Source: Nonomuraea aridisoli
Lineage (GTDB): Bacteria; Actinomycetota; Actinomycetes; Streptosporangiales; Streptosporangiaceae
DNA: 45,624 nt
Direction of reading: 5' to 3'
NCBI RefSeq assembly: GCF_003236395.1
Contig: NZ_POUD01000040.1
Location: 1 to 45,624 of the forward strand
The position numbers and the translations under genes were made by a program. The notes beneath the pieces are model-generated. The model saw only the letters and a list, made by a program, of their open reading frames with translations. It made no database searches and was not told the origin of the DNA. Each line of letters opens with the position of its first letter. Positions within the stretch are counted from its first letter, which is position 1. Positions 40,983 through 45,624 of this stretch are shown here, in pieces.

Positions 40983-41743
40983 GGCGTGCTCCTTCGGGAC
41001 CAGAGCACCAGCAGCAGGAAGACAGGCGCGCCGACGAAGGCCGTGATCACCCCGGCCTGCAGCGTGACCGGGGCCAGCAGCAGCCGGGCCGCGGTGTCGG
41101 CCGACACCAGGAAGATCGCCCCCAGCAGCGCGGCGGCCGGGAGCAGCAGCCGATGGTCCGGCCCCGCCACGAGCCGGATCACGTGCGGGGCCACCAGCCC
41201 GACGAAGCCGATCACCCCGCTGACCGCCACGGCCACCCCGGTCAGCAGGGACGCCAGCACCAGCAGCACGTGCCGGGCACGGGCGACGTTCACGCCACTG
41301 GTACGGGCCGCGTCGTCGCCGAGCAGCATGACGTTCAGATCCCGGGCGAACACCAGGGTGGCCGCGATACCGACCGGCACCGGCAGCAGGACGAGGCTGA
41401 CATGCTGCCATGTGCGGGCGTCGAGGTCGCCCTGCAGCCAGAACACGATCCCCCGTAACGACTGCTCGTCAAGGGCGTTGGCCACCAGCGCCGAGACCAC
41501 CGCGCCGAGCAGCGCGTTCAGCGCGATCCCGACCAGCAGCACCGTGGCCATGCCGCGGCCCCGGCCGGTCGCCGCGATCGCGTAGATCGCCACCACGGTG
41601 ATCAGCGCGCCGGCGAACGCGGCCGCGGGCAGCAGCAGCAGCGCGGCCAGCCCACCGAGAACCACGGCGAGCCTGGTGACCGCTCTCCCACGGGACGGCG
41701 CCGCCCCTGGAGCCCGGGCAGCAGAAACTACTTCCTCCGACAT
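40979..41743 (-). CDS. FecCD-type iron-siderophore permease with an internal deletion
   Basis: The protein is 254 residues; usual family length is about 330-350. The N-terminal helix (AVTRLAVVLGGLAALLLL) runs straight into a later family region (PAAAFAGALITVVAIYAIAA, LVGIALNALLGAVVSALV), and helices roughly 2-4 are absent. From there the protein is normal: FWLQGDLDARTWQHVSLVLL, LNVMLLGDDAARTSGVNVAR, VSGVIGFVGLVAPHVIRLVA, LLLPAAALLGAIFLVSADTA, LQAGVITAFVGAPVFLLLVL. The family passes ferric siderophores or cobalamin. About 90-95 residues appear lost in frame, so function is doubtful. It diverges from the NRPS across two metalloregulator boxes. Confidence 0.82.
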   Translation of the reverse strand: MSEEVVSAARAPGAAPSRGRAVTRLAVVLGGLAALLLLPAAAFAGALITVVAIYAIAATGRGRGMATVLLVGIALNALLGAVVSALVANALDEQSLRGIVFWLQGDLDARTWQHVSLVLLPVPVGIAATLVFARDLNVMLLGDDAARTSGVNVARARHVLLVLASLLTGVAVAVSGVIGFVGLVAPHVIRLVAGPDHRLLLPAAALLGAIFLVSADTAARLLLAPVTLQAGVITAFVGAPVFLLLVLWSRRSTP

Positions 41744-41769
41744 GGACCACATTCGACGCAGAACGGAAA

Positions 41770-41784
41770 TGATTGTCAAAATCA
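41770..41784 (-). promoter_or_regulatory. Fur-family 7-1-7 box upstream of the permease
   Basis: TGATTGTCAAAATCA is a 7-1-7 dyad with one mismatched pair, about 27 bases before the permease ATG. It is of the same type as the perfect box at 41928. Confidence 0.65.
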
Positions 41785-41927
41785 TACTCATGGGGCACCA
41801 GCCGATCCACGAGCCGCTCGCGGTGTGAGATGCCCGACACCCGACGCGGGGGCCTCGGCGCCAACCGACACATCTCCGCCAAACCGGGTGATAACGGGCG
41901 CAGGCTATGGAGCCGGGCAAAAGAACA

Positions 41928-41942
41928 TGATAATGATTATCA
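41928..41942 (+). promoter_or_regulatory. Perfect 7-1-7 Fur-family box upstream of the NRPS
   Basis: TGATAATGATTATCA is an exact 7-1-7 palindrome, identical to the Fur box consensus TGATAATnATTATCA known from Bacillus, and differing at two symmetric positions from Streptomyces Zur sites (TGAAAATGATTTTCA). It lies 52 bases before the NRPS start, in a promoter position. Iron or zinc control is thus likely; which metal is open. Confidence 0.85.
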
Positions 41943-41993
41943 CTGCACATCTGAGTGGGACTGGCTGTTCGTGCGTCTATCCGAAGGAGACCC

Positions 41994-44900
41994 ATGCCGG
42001 AAGCGCCCCCCTCCCCTGTATCCGTCGAGGACGTCACGGATCTCGTCGCAGAGGTCCTCGGACTGCCGGCCTCGGAAGTGGCCGCCGACACCGCGCTGAC
42101 CGCTTTGGGACTGGAGTCGTTCACGGCCGTCCGGCTGCGCCGACGGCTGCGCGACCTCGGCCTTGACCTCCCGATGACGGCCTTTCTCGGGGCGGCGACG
42201 GTCCGCACCGTCGCGGCGGGCATCGCTGACCCGGAAGGAACGGCCGAAGAGGAGGGCTTCCCCCTCACGCCCTTGCAGACCGCGTACTGGATCGGCAGGG
42301 ATCCGGCCTTCCCGCTGGGTGGCGTCGCCACGTACTACTACCGGGAGTACGACCGCGAGACGGACGATCCCGAGGCCGATCTTGCGCGCCTGGCGCAGGC
42401 GTGGAACCGGCTGGTGCGACGCCATCCCATGTTGCGGATGACCGTCGACCGGCAGGGACGCCAGCACGTCCTGCCGGACGCCGGCCCGTACGAGATCGCC
42501 GTCGACGACCTGCGGGGTGCCGGACGGGACGAGGTGCGCGAGCGCCTGCGCCTGCTGCGGCACGAATGTTCCCACCAGGTGCGCCCCGCCGACCGGTGGC
42601 CGCTGTTCGACCTCCGGGCGGCCTTCCTGCCCGATGGCCGTACCCGGATCTTCTTCGGCACCGACATCCTCGCCTTGGACATGACCGGGTGGATGCAGAT
42701 CGTGTCCGAATGGGGGCGGCTCGTCGCCGATCCGGACGCCGAGCCGGCTCCCGTGCCGACGACCTTCGCCGATGTCGTCCGCCGCCGGCAGGCCGATCCC
42801 GGTGAGGCGCGACGCCGGGAGCACGACCTGGAGTACTGGAGGGGGCGGGCCGCGTCGCTGCCGCCCGGCCCGCGCCTGCCGTGGGCGAAGGACCTGGCGC
42901 ACGTGCACGCTCACCGCTTCACCCGTACGTACGCCGAGCTGGACGGCGGGGAATGGCGAGCGCTGAAGGAGCAGGCGGCGCGGCGCGGGCTGAGCGCCAC
43001 GGGGGTGCTGCTGGCCGCGTTCGGGCTGGTGCTGGCCCGGTGGGGCGCCGACGAGGCGTTCTGCCTGAACACCACGCTGTTCGACCGCCCCGACGATCCC
43101 GAGCTGACGCACGTGGTCGGCGACTTCACCACGACGGTGCTCGTCGAGCTCCCGCAGGCGGACCTGCGGCGCTGGAAGGGATTCGAGGAGTTCGCGAGCC
43201 AGGTCAACCGGCGCTTCTGGACCGACCTGGAGCACCGTGCCGTCTCCGCCATCGAGGTGATGCGCGAGACCGCGACGCCCGCCGGCCTCACCCCCACCCA
43301 TCCGGTGGTCTTCACCAGCGGCATCGGCCTGACGCCGGAGGGCTCGCCCGCGGGCTGGCTGGGCGAGGAGGTCTTCGGCGTCTCCCAGACCCCTCAGGTG
43401 GCGCTCGACCACATCGTCCACGACGAGGACGGCCGGCTGCGCATCTGCTGGGACGCGGTCGAGGGGCTGTTCGCCGACGGCTTCGTCGAGGGCATGCGGG
43501 ACGCGCACCACCGGCTGCTGCGCCGCCTGGCCGCCGAACCCGGCTCCTGGCACGACCCCGCGCTCGGCTGGGATCCGTCGTTCCTGGCCGACGAGCCGCT
43601 GAACGGCCGCAGCGACGTGGGGCCCCTCCTGACCGATCCCCTGCGTGCCACGGCCGGCGCCATGCCCGAGCGGGCGGCGCTGCTGGCCACGGGCGGCGGC
43701 CTCACCCATGGAGAGCTGGCCGAACGGGCGGAGCGGATCGGCGCCGTCCTGTCCGCGCTCGGCGTCGGCCCCGGCGATCTCGTCGCGGTCGCCTTCCCGC
43801 AGAGCGTCGACCAGGTGGTCGCCCTGCTCGGCGTCTGCGCGAGTGGCGCGGGATACGTGCCGGTCGAACCGTCCTGGCCGCAGAGCCGGATCGCCTCCGT
43901 CTGCGAGCAGGCGGGCATTCGCCACGCCCTGGTGCCGGTGGACGGCGGGCCTGCCGCCTGGCCCGGCACGGTGACCGTGCACCGGCTGCCCGAACTGGAG
44001 AAGGAGGAGCGGTCCGCACCGGTGCGCCGGCCGCGCGCGGACGACCTCGCTTACGTGATCTTCACGTCCGGTTCGACCGGGCGGCCCAAGGGCGTGGGCA
44101 TCGAGCACCGGGCCGCGCGCACGACGATCGACGCGATGACCGAACGGTTCCCCGTCGGCCCCGAGGACCGCGTGCTGGCACTGTCGGCCTTCAGCTTCGA
44201 CCTCTCCGTCCACGACTTCTTCGGGATGATGGGCGCGGGCGCCGCGCTCGTCCTGCCGGACGCCGCCCGCGGGCGCGACCCCGGCCACTGGCTCGACCTC
44301 ATGGAGCGTCACCGGGTGACGGTGTGGAACACCGCCCCAGCGCTGCTGGAGATGCTCGTCGAGTACGCCGAGATCGACCCGGACCGGGCCCGCCGGGCGC
44401 TCGCGCCGCTCCGGCTGGTCCTGCTGTCGGGTGACTGGATCCCGGTCACGCTGCCCGACCGCATCCGTGCCCTGGCGCCGGAGGCCCAGGTGATCAGCCT
44501 GGGCGGCGCCACGGAGGCGTCGATCTGGTCGATCTGCCACCCGATCGGCGAGGTGTCCCCGTCCTGGGCGAGCATCCCGTACGGCCGCCCGCTGCCCGGC
44601 CAGAGCTTCCACATCCTCGACGACCAGGCGCGCCCGTGCCCGGTGGGACGGGCCGGTGAGCTGCACATCGGCGGGGACGGGCTGGCGCGTGGTTACGTCG
44701 GTGACCGACGGCAGACCGAAGAGCGCTTCATCACCGATCCGGTCCTGCGCGGGCGCCTGTACCGCACGGGCGACCTGGGACGCTGGCGCTCCGACGGCAC
44801 CATCGAGTTCCTGGGGCGGATGGACCGCCAGGTCAAGATCCGCGGGCATCGCATCGAGCTCGGCGAGGTGGAATCGGCGTTGCGCCGGGTGCCGGGCGTC

Positions 44901-45624
44901 CAGCACGCGGTGGCGCTGTCGGTGCGCGGCCCCGACGACCGGCCGCGGCTGGTGGCGTACGTGGCCGCGGCCGACCCCGCGCGGCCGCCCGCCGACGAGG
45001 AGATCGTCGCCTGCCTGCGCGAGCGCCTGCCCGACTACATGGTGCCGAGCCGGTTCGTGCTCGTGGACGAGTTCCCCCTCACCGACAACGGCAAGATCGA
45101 CTACAAGGCGCTGCCGAACCCGTACCAGCGGCAGACGGCCGCGCCGCCTACGGCACCCGCGCCGCCCCTGCCACCTGTGGCGGCCGCGCCGCCTGCCGCG
45201 ACGCTTGGCCCGAGGGCTGCTGAGCGGGACCTCGCCGCGCTGATCAGGGAGGCGGCCGAGGACGGCCTGGAGATCACCCTGCGGATCGCCGCTGGGACGC
45301 TGCCCCCGGCCCGCGCCATGGCCGCGGCCGGGGGCTGGGCAGAGCGACTGCGCGCGGCGGCGGCCGGTGGCCTGACGCTCGGCGAACGGCTGGCCACCGA
45401 CGGCGCGCTCATCGAGCTGCCGGTCCTGCCCTCCGAGCCGACCCCGACCGGCACGCCGACCCCGGCACGGCCCGACGCCCCACCAGACACACCGGACCCG
45501 GACGCCGGGGCCGGCCAGGCGTCACCACCCGGCACGCCGGGCCCGGCGTGGCACGAGGTCGGGGACGGGATCGGGTCGTCGCCCGGTAGGCCGGGGGCGG
45601 TGGGGCACGAGGCCGGGGCCGGGG
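41994..45624 (+). CDS. Metallophore NRPS: carrier - Cy - A(Cys), 3' end beyond the window
   Basis: At least 1210 residues are visible from ATG 41994 (AAGGAGA SD). Residues ~10-80 are a carrier domain (LTALGLESFTAVRLRRRL, attachment Ser42). Residues ~88-520 are a cyclization domain: FPLTPLQTAYWIGR, RRHPMLRMTV, the DILALD catalytic motif (Asp224/Asp229), VVGDFTTTVLVEL and VSQTPQVALDHIV. Residues ~545-1045 are an adenylation domain: FTSGSTGRPKG, FDLSVHDFFG, LGGATEAS, YRTGDLGRW, VKIRGHRIELGE and NGKIDYKAL. Pocket residues read DLHNLSLIW plus Lys, one change from the cysteine code DLYNLSLIWK. So it should form a thiazoline from an aryl- or acyl-loaded carrier, as in pyochelin, yersiniabactin or coelibactin. 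A Pro/Ala-rich tail follows and no downstream carrier is reached. Confidence 0.93.
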   Translation, partial: MPEAPPSPVSVEDVTDLVAEVLGLPASEVAADTALTALGLESFTAVRLRRRLRDLGLDLPMTAFLGAATVRTVAAGIADPEGTAEEEGFPLTPLQTAYWIGRDPAFPLGGVATYYYREYDRETDDPEADLARLAQAWNRLVRRHPMLRMTVDRQGRQHVLPDAGPYEIAVDDLRGAGRDEVRERLRLLRHECSHQVRPADRWPLFDLRAAFLPDGRTRIFFGTDILALDMTGWMQIVSEWGRLVADPDAEPAPVPTTFADVVRRRQADPGEARRREHDLEYWRGRAASLPPGPRLPWAKDLAHVHAHRFTRTYAELDGGEWRALKEQAARRGLSATGVLLAAFGLVLARWGADEAFCLNTTLFDRPDDPELTHVVGDFTTTVLVELPQADLRRWKGFEEFASQVNRRFWTDLEHRAVSAIEVMRETATPAGLTPTHPVVFTSGIGLTPEGSPAGWLGEEVFGVSQTPQVALDHIVHDEDGRLRICWDAVEGLFADGFVEGMRDAHHRLLRRLAAEPGSWHDPALGWDPSFLADEPLNGRSDVGPLLTDPLRATAGAMPERAALLATGGGLTHGELAERAERIGAVLSALGVGPGDLVAVAFPQSVDQVVALLGVCASGAGYVPVEPSWPQSRIASVCEQAGIRHALVPVDGGPAAWPGTVTVHRLPELEKEERSAPVRRPRADDLAYVIFTSGSTGRPKGVGIEHRAARTTIDAMTERFPVGPEDRVLALSAFSFDLSVHDFFGMMGAGAALVLPDAARGRDPGHWLDLMERHRVTVWNTAPALLEMLVEYAEIDPDRARRALAPLRLVLLSGDWIPVTLPDRIRALAPEAQVISLGGATEASIWSICHPIGEVSPSWASIPYGRPLPGQSFHILDDQARPCPVGRAGELHIGGDGLARGYVGDRRQTEERFITDPVLRGRLYRTGDLGRWRSDGTIEFLGRMDRQVKIRGHRIELGEVESALRRVPGVQHAVALSVRGPDDRPRLVAYVAAADPARPPADEEIVACLRERLPDYMVPSRFVLVDEFPLTDNGKIDYKALPNPYQRQTAAPPTAPAPPLPPVAAAPPAATLGPRAAERDLAALIREAAEDGLEITLRIAAGTLPPARAMAAAGGWAERLRAAAAGGLTLGERLATDGALIELPVLPSEPTPTGTPTPARPDAPPDTPDPDAGAGQASPPGTPGPAWHEVGDGIGSSPGRPGAVGHEAGAG
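45400..45624 (+). repeat. Low-complexity Pro/Gly-rich tail of the NRPS with an imperfect repeat
   Basis: The encoded tail is PTPTGTPTPARPDAPPDTPD followed by related units with PGTPGPAWHEVGDG and PGRPGAVGHEAGAG (about 50-nt period). It seems to be an unstructured linker that has grown by DNA repeat copying. The window ends inside it. Confidence 0.6.

Noticed and set aside
41928..41942. Reading the palindrome as a DtxR/IdeR iron box
   Set aside because: DtxR/IdeR sites have the TTAGGTTAGGCTAACCTAA form. The sequence here is a 7-1-7 Fur-family dyad.
41940..44906. A 988-residue open frame on the minus strand
   Set aside because: It is antisense to the NRPS, whose plus-strand frame has every condensation/cyclization and adenylation motif. 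Long antisense frames are usual in DNA of this GC content.

Overview
The window is high-GC DNA from an actinomycete. Third codon positions are almost all G or C, GTG starts and GTGA/ATGA gene overlaps are common, and there is a mycothiol-dependent isomerase, an F420-type luciferase-like oxidoreductase and many TetR, IclR, LacI and HxlR regulators. I think of Streptosporangiales (a Nonomuraea-like genus), but this is an impression from gene content and not a test. I saw no rRNA, tRNA or CRISPR array. This is accessory, catabolic and secondary-metabolic chromosome.

Left part (1-11.3 kb): the end of an FAD/Fe-S dehydrogenase, a slipin, then small enzyme/regulator pairs. These are an NmrA protein and a frameshifted F420 oxidoreductase opposite a TetR; a TetR beside the remains of an FAD monooxygenase and an integrase; a mycothiol-dependent isomerase; and a TetX-like monooxygenase opposite its own TetR. 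A metabolite:H+ symporter and an unrecognised short ORF ending in a strong hairpin follow. Two of the divergent promoters carry near-perfect inverted repeats that are obvious operator candidates.

Middle (11.3-21.1 kb): one tightly coupled minus-strand operon of eight genes (transporter, carboxymuconolactone decarboxylase-like, alpha/beta hydrolase, NmrA-like, 3-hydroxyacyl-CoA dehydrogenase-like, aldehyde dehydrogenase, iron alcohol dehydrogenase, SDR) with two overlapping IclR genes upstream. It looks like a complete uptake-and-oxidation pathway for an organic acid or alcohol that I cannot name.

21.2-29.3 kb: a second minus-strand operon under a divergent LacI regulator. It encodes a fused urease gamma-beta subunit, a urease alpha subunit, a YtcJ-type amidohydrolase, an APC permease and a decayed Tat-exported flavin oxidase. 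The promoter holds an 18-bp perfect palindrome exactly between -35 and -10. No urease accessory genes are nearby, so the substrate may be a nitrogen compound that releases urea, or the enzyme may be a urease paralogue.

29.3-36.3 kb: a SnoaL-like protein, two HxlR regulators, a membrane Ser/Thr kinase, an FMN reductase with a flavin-dependent luciferase-like monooxygenase, an SDR and an isochorismatase-fold hydrolase. Three AGT-N11-AC(T/A) motifs suggest a small redox or quinone-type regulon.

36.3-40.1 kb: a HTH/NB-ARC/TPR regulator between two small secreted proteins. 40.1 kb to the end: a metallophore locus. A Fur-family 7-1-7 box precedes an NRPS (carrier-Cy-A) whose adenylation pocket reads as cysteine-specific; the divergent uptake genes are rearranged, with the permease shortened and the ATPase fused in frame to the second half of the substrate-binding protein. 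Decay by deletion and frameshift recurs across the window (at least six loci).
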